Shown: positions 1-5,484 of the stretch, piece after piece
How the letters are laid out: each line of letters starts with the position of its first letter
Position numbering within the stretch: position 1 is the first letter of the stretch
Origin: Victivallales bacterium
GTDB taxonomy: Bacteria > Verrucomicrobiota > Lentisphaeria > Oligosphaerales > Oligosphaeraceae
Length of the DNA stretch: 5,939 bases
Direction of reading: 5' to 3'
NCBI GenBank assembly: GCA_017615955.1
Contig: JAFZZD010000351.1
Span: forward strand, 1-5,939
Notes under the pieces: model-generated
What the model was told of the DNA's origin: nothing
What the model saw: the letters and a program-made list of their open reading frames with translations, nothing else
Database searches by the model: none
Position numbers and translations under genes: made by a program

Positions 1-73
1 AAAAAACTCTGCGTCTCTGCGTTAAAAAAACTCTGCGTCTCTGCGCCTCTGCGTTAAAAAAGCGCCTCTGCGT
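1..73. repeat. CTCTGCG direct-repeat block with A/T spacers, continuing past the left edge
   Basis: Six exact copies of CTCTGCG (plus strand) start at 7, 15, 31, 39, 47 and 66. Within a cluster the copies are 8 bases apart (the linking base is T or C); clusters are separated by runs of 6-7 A. Larger exact repeats are 1-21 versus 25-45 (period 24) and the 13-mer GCGCCTCTGCGTT at 43-55 versus 62-74. All copies point the same way, so the block is not palindromic and makes no substantial hairpin. On the coding (minus) strand it reads ACGCAGAG/GCGCAGAG units separated by T runs, beginning inside the efp TAA codon. It does not look like a CRISPR array (repeats too short, no unique spacers) and carries no gene. 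It may be a dispersed intergenic repeat; function unknown. Confidence 0.85.
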
Positions 74-649
74 TTAGAAGGTGGTGCCGACGCGGCCCAG
101 GAATTTGCCTGTGCGCGTATCGATTTTGACGGTTTCGCCGTTTTCCATGTATTCTGGCACCTGGATTACGAAGCCAGTCTCGGTTTTGGCTGACTTGCCT
201 CTGTTGGTTGCGCTTTGGCCTTTGATGGCGGGATCGCATTCCACCAGCTTCTGCTCCACTACGTCAGGCAGTTCCACGCCCACCACTCGCTCTTCCAGGA
301 TGAGGGCGGTGATGCCCTCCATGTCCTCCACCAGAAAATACTTGTTGTCGCCGATCATCGCCTCGTCCAGATTGAACTGGTCATAGCTTTCCAGGTCCAT
401 GAAGACATAGTCGCTTCCCTGCTTGTAGAGGAACTGCACATCCGCCTTTCTGAAGTCAGGTTCGGGATAGCTGTCTTCACCTTTGCAGCTCAAATCAATT
501 TTGTTCTGGTCAATGAGATTGCGGCAGCGAATCTTGTAGATGGTGGCCGCGCCGCGGGCGGATGGCGTGTGCTTTTCCACTGTTTCCACGATGCAGGGTG
601 CGTCCCCGACGGTGATTATGCTGCCTGTTGCAAATTGTTTGACTAACAT
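74..649 (-). CDS. efp: Elongation factor P, EfpL/YeiP-like subtype with arginine loop tip
   Basis: A ribosome-binding factor that enters next to the P-site tRNA and restores peptide-bond formation at proline-rich stalls. It is 191 residues with the usual three beta domains: KOW-like at 1-62, central OB at about 67-125, and C-terminal OB at about 130-187 with the EF-P signature region (AIKGQSA, ETGFVIQVPEYMENGETVKIDTRTG). The loop that reaches the peptidyl-transferase centre reads TPSARGAATIYK, putting Arg32 at the tip. This matches the E. coli EfpL (YeiP) loop SPTARGAATLYK as I remember it, and is one residue longer than the canonical Lys34 loop PGKGQAFAR. YVFMD and VIQVPEY are also YeiP-like. 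If so, lysine modification by EpmA/EpmB or rhamnosylation by EarP would not be expected. ATG 649 is preceded by AGGA 7-8 bases upstream and follows pheT by 25 bases. The TAA stop touches the repeat block. Canonical EF-P nomenclature would also be acceptable. Confidence 0.94.
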   Translation of the reverse strand: MLVKQFATGSIITVGDAPCIVETVEKHTPSARGAATIYKIRCRNLIDQNKIDLSCKGEDSYPEPDFRKADVQFLYKQGSDYVFMDLESYDQFNLDEAMIGDNKYFLVEDMEGITALILEERVVGVELPDVVEQKLVECDPAIKGQSATNRGKSAKTETGFVIQVPEYMENGETVKIDTRTGKFLGRVGTTF

Positions 650-674
650 GGTATTTTCCTTTTTTGCTGATTGA

Positions 675-3068
675 TTACCTCAGTTCCACGCCTGGAATTG
701 CCGCCAATGCAGCCCGCACCTTTTCCTGAAGGGCATTTGCCTCTTCGTCTGTCATGGTGCGTTCCGGATTGCGGAATGTGATGTTGTATGCCAGGCTGCG
801 GCGTCCTGCGCCCAGCACCTTTTCGTCCTCGAAGATGTCGAATATCTGCACCTTCTCGAAATACGGCAGCTTGAGCCCCTCGATGAGCGCAACGATTTTC
901 GCGTGGGTGAGGTCGCTGGGCGCCACGAAGGACACGTCTCTGGATGTGCCGGGGAACTGCGGGATCGGCGTGTACTTGAGAGTCGATTTGCTCATTGCCA
1001 TGAGGCGAGCCACCTCGAACTGCGCGATGAAGAGCGGATTGCGCATACGGAAGCCCTTGGTCAGTTCAGGCGCTGCTTCGCCAAAGGAGACGATGGGAGT
1101 GCCTTTGATGATCCAGGCAGCGGCTGCGCCGTGCTTGTATGCAGGTGATTGGAATGTGGTCCAGGGCACAGTACTGAAGCCGCGGCGTTCCAGCCAGTCC
1201 TCCACCACGCCCTTCATGTCGTAGAAGTCATAGCACTTTGCCAAGTCCGCGCCGAAGCGTTCCGGGTAGGGATGCCCGGTAAGTGCGATGGCTGCCTGAA
1301 GGCGTTCCTCATAGCCATTCTTGCCATTGAGGAAGACGCGTCCCAGTTCGAACAGGCCCAGGTCATGCTGGTTGTGGGCAACGTTGTGGTTCACAACGGC
1401 CAGCAGGCCAGGCAGCAATGTGGGACGCAGGTATGCTGTGTCCAGGCTGATGGGATTGGAGACGCGGAGGATTTCCTCCTCCTTGTATTCAGTGCCAGCC
1501 AGGCATTGCTTGAGGGACCACATACTGTAGTTGTAGATCTCGTCCAGCCCGATTGCCTGGAAGTCAGCCCTTGCCATTTCCTGCGGCAGATATGTGTCGT
1601 CCTTGAGTGGGCCGCCCACCTTTGCAAAAACTGGCGCCTCTGGGATGTTGTCCAACCCGCACATCTGCGCCACTTCCTCGACGAGGTCATGTTCCGCCGC
1701 CAGGTCAAAGCGCCATGCGGGAGTGCGTACCACGACGTCCTTGTCATCCTGTGACAGGATTTCCAGGCCGCGGCGCTTCAGGCAATCCACGATCTGCTCA
1801 GGCGTGAGTTGCAGTCCCAGGCGGGAATTGCAGCGCTGGAATGACATGCGTATGTCGGCGGTCTGCCACTTCTTGCCGTAGCAGTCGATGGCGCCTTCCA
1901 CCTGCTTTGCGCCGCAGAGCTGGCATAGCAGGCTGGCCGCCCTCTGGCTGGCTAGCTCCGTCACATAAGGGCTGACTCCACGCTCGAAGCGATAGGATGA
2001 ATCGGTGGCGATGCCCAGTGTGCGGGAGCTGATGCGGATGTTGGATCGGTCGAATGTGGCGGCCTCCAGCAGCACTGTTGTGGTGTCGTCCGTGATCATG
2101 CTGTTTTCGCCGCCCATGATGCCAGCCAGCGCGACGCCCTTGTTCTGGTCTGCTATAAGCAGATTGTTGCTGGTGAGCGTCAGCTTTGTCTCGTCCAATG
2201 TGGTGATTTTCTCGCCTTCTGCTGCGCGGCGCACGATGATCTTGCCGCCTTCCAGAGTGCGCAGGTCGAATGCGTGCAATGGATTGCCGAACTCCAACAT
2301 GACGTAGTTGGTGATATCCACTACATTGTTGATGGAGCGCAGGCCAACCGCCTCAAGGCGCCTGACCATCCAGTCTGGCGACGGGCCGATTTTGACGCCT
2401 GTGAAGACGCGTCCCATGTAGCGCGGGCACAGGTCCGTGTCCTGTACGCTGATGTCGATGAAGTCGTTGACTTTCTTGCTGCTGTCCACGTCAATGGGCA
2501 TTTCGGGGAGCTTGAGTTCCGCGCCAGAAACTGCGCTGATTTCGCGGGCTATGCCGTAGTGGGACAGCCAGTCAGGGCGGTTCGGGGTCACTTCCCAGTC
2601 GATTACCGTGTCTGTCTTGACAATCTTGGTCAATGGTACGTTGAGTGGCGTGTCATCAGGCAGTATCATAAGGCCGCTGTGGTCCTGGCTGAGACCCAGT
2701 TCCTTGGCGGAGCACATCATTCCAAATGACTCCACGCCGCGCAGCTTGGACTTCTTGATCTTGAACTCGCCGAAGTCCGTGCCGATGGTGGCCAAGGGCA
2801 CGATCTTGCCGGCATCGCAGTTGGGCGCGCCGCAGACAATCTGCAAGGGCTCGCCTTCGCCAACCGTGACCTTGCACACGCTCAAGTGGTCTGAATCTGG
2901 GTGCGGATCCCTGCTGAGTATCTTTGCGGTGACAACGCCATCTGGTATGCTGCCAGTGCTTTCAATGCCTTCTACTTCCAGACCAGCCGCCGTAAGGCGC
3001 GTGGCAAGTTCCTTGGCGTTCCAGGGAATCTGGATGTAATCGTTCAGCCAATCAATTGATGTTTTCAT
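675..3068 (-). CDS. pheT: Phenylalanine--tRNA ligase beta subunit
   Basis: The beta subunit of the alpha2-beta2 enzyme that charges tRNA-Phe; beta carries the tRNA-contacting and Tyr-editing parts, alpha (PheS) the synthetic site. It is 797 residues, the normal length for bacterial PheT. Domains in order: N-terminal DWLNDYI start; EMAP/OB-type tRNA-binding domain at about 40-148 (HPDSDHLSVCKV, IVCGAPN); WEVTPNRPDWLSHYGIARE; B3/4 editing domain at about 210-385 (HAFDLRTLEGGKI, GIMGGENSMI, DSSYRFERGVSP); B5 domain at about 405-475; catalytic-like core; and C-terminal FDX-ACB anticodon-binding domain at about 700-797 (FPGTSRDVSFV, LGAGRRSLAYNITFRNPERTMTDEE). Start ATG 3068 forms an ATGA overlap with coaC and has AGGAA 7 bases upstream. 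pheS is not adjacent on either side, which is unusual, since pheS-pheT normally form a pair. No frameshift or missing domain was seen. Confidence 0.97.
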   Translation of the reverse strand: MKTSIDWLNDYIQIPWNAKELATRLTAAGLEVEGIESTGSIPDGVVTAKILSRDPHPDSDHLSVCKVTVGEGEPLQIVCGAPNCDAGKIVPLATIGTDFGEFKIKKSKLRGVESFGMMCSAKELGLSQDHSGLMILPDDTPLNVPLTKIVKTDTVIDWEVTPNRPDWLSHYGIAREISAVSGAELKLPEMPIDVDSSKKVNDFIDISVQDTDLCPRYMGRVFTGVKIGPSPDWMVRRLEAVGLRSINNVVDITNYVMLEFGNPLHAFDLRTLEGGKIIVRRAAEGEKITTLDETKLTLTSNNLLIADQNKGVALAGIMGGENSMITDDTTTVLLEAATFDRSNIRISSRTLGIATDSSYRFERGVSPYVTELASQRAASLLCQLCGAKQVEGAIDCYGKKWQTADIRMSFQRCNSRLGLQLTPEQIVDCLKRRGLEILSQDDKDVVVRTPAWRFDLAAEHDLVEEVAQMCGLDNIPEAPVFAKVGGPLKDDTYLPQEMARADFQAIGLDEIYNYSMWSLKQCLAGTEYKEEEILRVSNPISLDTAYLRPTLLPGLLAVVNHNVAHNQHDLGLFELGRVFLNGKNGYEERLQAAIALTGHPYPERFGADLAKCYDFYDMKGVVEDWLERRGFSTVPWTTFQSPAYKHGAAAAWIIKGTPIVSFGEAAPELTKGFRMRNPLFIAQFEVARLMAMSKSTLKYTPIPQFPGTSRDVSFVAPSDLTHAKIVALIEGLKLPYFEKVQIFDIFEDEKVLGAGRRSLAYNITFRNPERTMTDEEANALQEKVRAALAAIPGVELR

Positions 3069-3631
3069 TTCTTGTTTCCTTTTTGTATGTTAATGCTAGT
3101 TTTAATTTGCTTTATTATTGCATCAATGGTGCAAAGGCGACCTGGTCCCTCTTCGCCGCAGGCCACATGGCCGCTGTCAGGTCCAGCAAAGATGACGCCT
3201 CTTTCCTTGAGCAGCGACACATTTGCCTGTGTTGCGGGATGCGCCCACATGCGGGGGTTCATTGCAGGAGCCACGATTGTGGAGCCAGTGTGTGAAATGT
3301 AGTAGGTGCTAAGTGCATCGTCCGCAATGCCGTGTGCCATTTTAGCGAGGATGTTGGCGGTTGCGGGTGCGATCACCAGGATTTTTGCCCGCATGGCCAG
3401 TTCAATGTGGCCAGGCTGCCATTCCTTTTCCTCCCACAGGTCAGTCATGACAGGATTTCTGGAGAGTGTGAGGAAACTCTGCGGGCATATCAGCTTGCAG
3501 GCGGACGCTGTCATGATCACATGGACATCAAATCCCTCCTTGGTGAGGGTGCTGGTGAGTTCGCAGGCCTTGAAGGCGGCGATGGAGCCAGTGACGCCCA
3601 GGACTATTGTGATTTTTTCAGGGTTCTTCAT
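3065..3631 (-). CDS. coaC: Phosphopantothenoylcysteine decarboxylase, stand-alone CoaC flavoprotein
   Basis: An FMN enzyme of coenzyme A synthesis that decarboxylates 4'-phosphopantothenoylcysteine to 4'-phosphopantetheine. It is 188 residues, matching only the N-terminal half of the usual bacterial CoaBC (Dfp) fusion. Seen: N-terminal flavin fold VLGVTGSIAAFKA (10-22); His75 in GHIELA; APATAN (88-93); GIADDALST (101-109); APAMNPRMW with Asn125; and ACGEEGPGR with Cys158. These three residues even carry the same numbers as catalytic His75, Asn125 and Cys158 of E. coli CoaBC. The ACG-GPGR substrate-loop motif separates it from other family members such as UbiX or lantibiotic decarboxylases. 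The start ATG 3631 has GGGAG 7 bases upstream and lies 14 bases inside gmk; the stop overlaps pheT by ATGA. The CoaB partner (phosphopantothenoylcysteine synthetase) is not in the window and should be encoded elsewhere. Confidence 0.93.
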   Translation of the reverse strand: MKNPEKITIVLGVTGSIAAFKACELTSTLTKEGFDVHVIMTASACKLICPQSFLTLSRNPVMTDLWEEKEWQPGHIELAMRAKILVIAPATANILAKMAHGIADDALSTYYISHTGSTIVAPAMNPRMWAHPATQANVSLLKERGVIFAGPDSGHVACGEEGPGRLCTIDAIIKQIKTSINIQKGNKK

Positions 3632-4250
3632 TCCAACTCTCCCTGGTTAGCACGCTGGTGCGCAGATGTGCGGAGCGGATTATGGAGGCCAGCTCTTCCG
3701 CTGCTGTGGCCGCCTCGTAGTTGATCACCACATAGTCGTATTCGCGCCATTTCTTCATCTCGCCGGCCGCATTGCGGAGACGGCGGGCAATTGCCTCCTG
3801 CGTTTCCGTGCCGCGCCCGCGCAGCCTTTTTTCCAGAACTGCCATGCTGGGCGGCATGATGAACGCGGTGATGTAGCGGCGTCCGTAGAATTCCTCGTCC
3901 TTGAGGCGCTGGCGCACCTGTGTGACGCCCTGCACGTCGATGTCCATAAGTATGTCATGGCCTTTTCTGAGGCAGTCCAGTTCGCTTTTTAGAGTGCCGT
4001 ACAGGAATGCATGGACTTCCGCGTGCTCAAGGAAATCGCCGTTTTCCAGATGCTGGTTGTATTCCGCCTCAGTTATGAAATGATAGTCCTTGTGGTCGAT
4101 TTCCTCTGGGCGGCGCCTGCGTGTGGTGCAGGAGACGGAGAAGCGCAACTGTGGCATGATCCTGTGAAGTTCCCTGCAGATGGTTGATTTCCCAACGCCG
4201 CTGGGGCCTGATATGAGAATGGCATTGCCGTATGCTTGTTCTGGATTCAT
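3618..4250 (-). CDS. gmk: Guanylate kinase
   Basis: A cytoplasmic enzyme that phosphorylates GMP to GDP with ATP, for GTP/dGTP supply and nucleotide salvage. It is 210 residues, the usual length. Seen: P-loop GPSGVGKS (15-22); GMP-binding region SVSCTTRRRRPEE with Ser40, Arg44 and Arg47 in the positions of yeast Ser34, Arg38 and Arg41; Tyr56; Glu75 and YGT (84-86); DIDVQG (103-108); and the lid MPPSMAVLEKRLRGRGTET with IARRLRNA after it. All residues expected to hold GMP are present, but the usual EWAxVxGNxYG stretch reads EHAEVHAFLYG, with an unusual His, Ala and Phe. Start ATG 4250 overlaps the preceding stop (ATGA) and has GGAG 8 bases upstream. The 3' end overlaps coaC by 14 bases. No rpoZ follows, unlike the common gmk-rpoZ-coaBC order. 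Confidence 0.96.
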   Translation of the reverse strand: MNPEQAYGNAILISGPSGVGKSTICRELHRIMPQLRFSVSCTTRRRRPEEIDHKDYHFITEAEYNQHLENGDFLEHAEVHAFLYGTLKSELDCLRKGHDILMDIDVQGVTQVRQRLKDEEFYGRRYITAFIMPPSMAVLEKRLRGRGTETQEAIARRLRNAAGEMKKWREYDYVVINYEAATAAEELASIIRSAHLRTSVLTRESWNEEP

Positions 4251-5080
4251 TTCTTGTTCTCCGTCGCTTCTGTAATTTGTGATAGAATCTTAGTTGCCTT
4301 GTCCTTGATTAGCCTGGCGTTTTCCACGCCCATGCGCAGACACATCTTGCGTATGGGGGAAAGCCTTTCAAGTTCATTGTCCTTCCAGATGTAGATGCCC
4401 CCGTCTCCCTTGAGCAGGGCGGGGTCTTCATCCGGCACTGGCATGTCTGCGAACACTGCCAGTGCCTGCCTTGTCAATGTCAGGCTGTCAAGTCCAGCGA
4501 AGCCCATTTCCTGCAGCAATGTGTCCAATGCGCTTTGTTGTTGCTGGAATAGCTTCACTGCGCTGGATGTCTCCACGCTGCAAAGCAGTTTTACATATTT
4601 CGCATAGCGGCCTGCGCTTTGGGATGACACGTGCCATTCGCCATTGCGCATTTCCGCTGAAAAAGCAAATTCCGAGCGATATTCCCCGCATGACTTGAGG
4701 GGGAGTACGCCATTTGCCGCCTCGTCCGCAAAGGCAAGGAATAGCTTCTGCCATTGGGCTGGCTCCCTGTCTTGCCAGAACGCGCCTGTAAACACCTGCC
4801 CGAATACAAGGGGCTGTTCTTCTTGGGGAACAGCTGCTTGCTGTTCGGAGGCTGTGTTTCCCTTGTCCTGCTGCTTGGTTTCGCTTGCTGGTGGAGCAGG
4901 CGGATTGCCAGGTATTTCTTTGGGCTGGAGCTGCTCTTGTTCCTGCTTCTGCCTATCTTTCTCCTTGAGCAGCTTGCCCGCATTGTTGCCTACATAGAAT
5001 GTGTAGTACAGCATCAGCACGACCACAGCCAGCGGCGGTATGCCGCGCAGCAGTATTTTCTTCAAGAGTTCCTTGTCCAT
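4247..5080 (-). CDS. Membrane-anchored protein with DUF3014-like C-terminal domain, function unknown
   Basis: A 277-residue protein with a short charged N-terminus (MDKELLKK), one hydrophobic segment at about 13-31 (IPPLAVVVLMLYYTFYVG), a Lys/Gln/Glu- then Pro-rich linker at about 36-90, and a folded part from about 91. The C-terminal half (about 155-265) resembles DUF3014 as I recall it: RYxKYVxLL, LxxLLQEMGF, VPxxDPALL, and the ending LSPIRKMCLRMGVENARLI. With lysines before the membrane segment and no signal-peptidase site, a single-pass anchor is likely; the side of the membrane holding the C-terminus is not settled. I chose ATG 5080 over the in-frame TTG at 5086, because AGGAG at 5089-5093 is 8 bases from the ATG but only 2 from the TTG. 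The gene starts 2 bases after the NFACT-R stop and overlaps gmk by ATGA. No biochemical function is known to me for this family; the family assignment is from memory and needs a profile search. Confidence 0.82.
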   Translation of the reverse strand: MDKELLKKILLRGIPPLAVVVLMLYYTFYVGNNAGKLLKEKDRQKQEQEQLQPKEIPGNPPAPPASETKQQDKGNTASEQQAAVPQEEQPLVFGQVFTGAFWQDREPAQWQKLFLAFADEAANGVLPLKSCGEYRSEFAFSAEMRNGEWHVSSQSAGRYAKYVKLLCSVETSSAVKLFQQQQSALDTLLQEMGFAGLDSLTLTRQALAVFADMPVPDEDPALLKGDGGIYIWKDNELERLSPIRKMCLRMGVENARLIKDKATKILSQITEATENKK

Positions 5081-5082
5081 TG

Positions 5083-5484
5083 TCAAGTCTCCTCTCTTGC
5101 GTTGGCGGGCAAAGCTGGTTTTGTATGGATTGTGCGTTCACCTGAAATGCATACCAGCCCAGGCTTGGCGCCCCGTGGCTTGCTGACATTGCGGGCGTAC
5201 GTCATATCCACTGTGCATTTGCCGCCGCCACGGGCCTTGCTGTGCCATGCGGCAATTGCGGCTGCCTGCTCCTTAAGTTCCTTGGAGGCTTCTTCCCCTT
5301 CAGGACCACGCAGCAGAACATGGCTTCCTGGCTGGCCGTGTATGTGGAACCACAGGTCAGTGCCCTTGGCGAATTTCAGCGACAGAGCGTCATTGTCCTC
5401 CGCCGTCTTTCCTGCAAAGACAGTCCATCCCTCGGCCAGTTCGTATGTCCAGCACTGAGGCTCTATGTTTTGGGTGTCTTTCAT
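5083..5484 (-). CDS. Stand-alone NFACT-R (DUF814) domain protein
   Basis: A 133-residue protein consisting almost only of the NFACT-R domain, which in RqcH/Rqc2/NEMF and bacterial 'fibronectin-binding' proteins forms the C-terminal RNA/ribosome-contacting module. Visible family signatures are [14 protein letters not shown] (about 43-56), the helix [15 protein letters not shown] (about 74-88), and [20 protein letters not shown] (about 92-111). The NFACT-N domain, helix-hairpin-helix and coiled coil of full RqcH are absent, so CAT-tail synthesis is not expected; a role in RNA or ribosome binding is inferred from the family only. I chose the ATG at 5484, which forms an ATGA overlap with the transporter stop and leaves a short leader before the domain. 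In-frame ATGs further upstream (5592, 5574, 5508) would place the N-terminus inside the transporter gene with non-domain sequence. The ribosome site is weak (GGAA about 11 bases upstream), consistent with translational coupling. Its partner and substrate are unknown. Confidence 0.85.
   Translation of the reverse strand: MKDTQNIEPQCWTYELAEGWTVFAGKTAEDNDALSLKFAKGTDLWFHIHGQPGSHVLLRGPEGEEASKELKEQAAAIAAWHSKARGGGKCTVDMTYARNVSKPRGAKPGLVCISGERTIHTKPALPANAREET
5089..5093 (-). promoter_or_regulatory. Shine-Dalgarno site of the DUF3014-like gene
   Basis: The minus strand reads AGGAG, followed by 8 bases and then ATG at 5080. It lies inside the last codons of the NFACT-R gene, whose TGA (5085-5083) sits between this site and the ATG. 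This spacing decides the start codon: the alternative in-frame TTG at 5086 is only 2 bases from the site. Confidence 0.75.

Noticed and set aside
1..73. CRISPR array or intrinsic terminator at the left edge
   Set aside because: Repeat units are 7-8 bases with homopolymer spacers instead of unique spacers, so it is not CRISPR. T runs on the coding strand lack any preceding stable inverted repeat (at best a 3-4 base stem), so a standard hairpin terminator is not supported.
650..674. Promoter or terminator between pheT and efp
   Set aside because: The gap is only 25 bases, is A-rich and is mostly taken up by the efp ribosome-binding site; no hairpin or -35/-10 pair fits.
1149..1754. Open frame of 201 codons on the plus strand
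   Set aside because: Antisense to the middle of pheT, which is intact and well conserved there; no domain recognised and no independent start signal.
4247..5086. TTG start at 5086 for the DUF3014-like protein
   Set aside because: AGGAG is only 2 bases from the TTG but 8 bases from the ATG at 5080.
4754..5458. Long open frame (234 codons) on the plus strand
   Set aside because: It lies wholly antisense to the NFACT-R and DUF3014-like genes, which have clear family signatures, good starts and tight junctions. Its translation shows no recognisable domain and has the biased look of a complementary-strand shadow.
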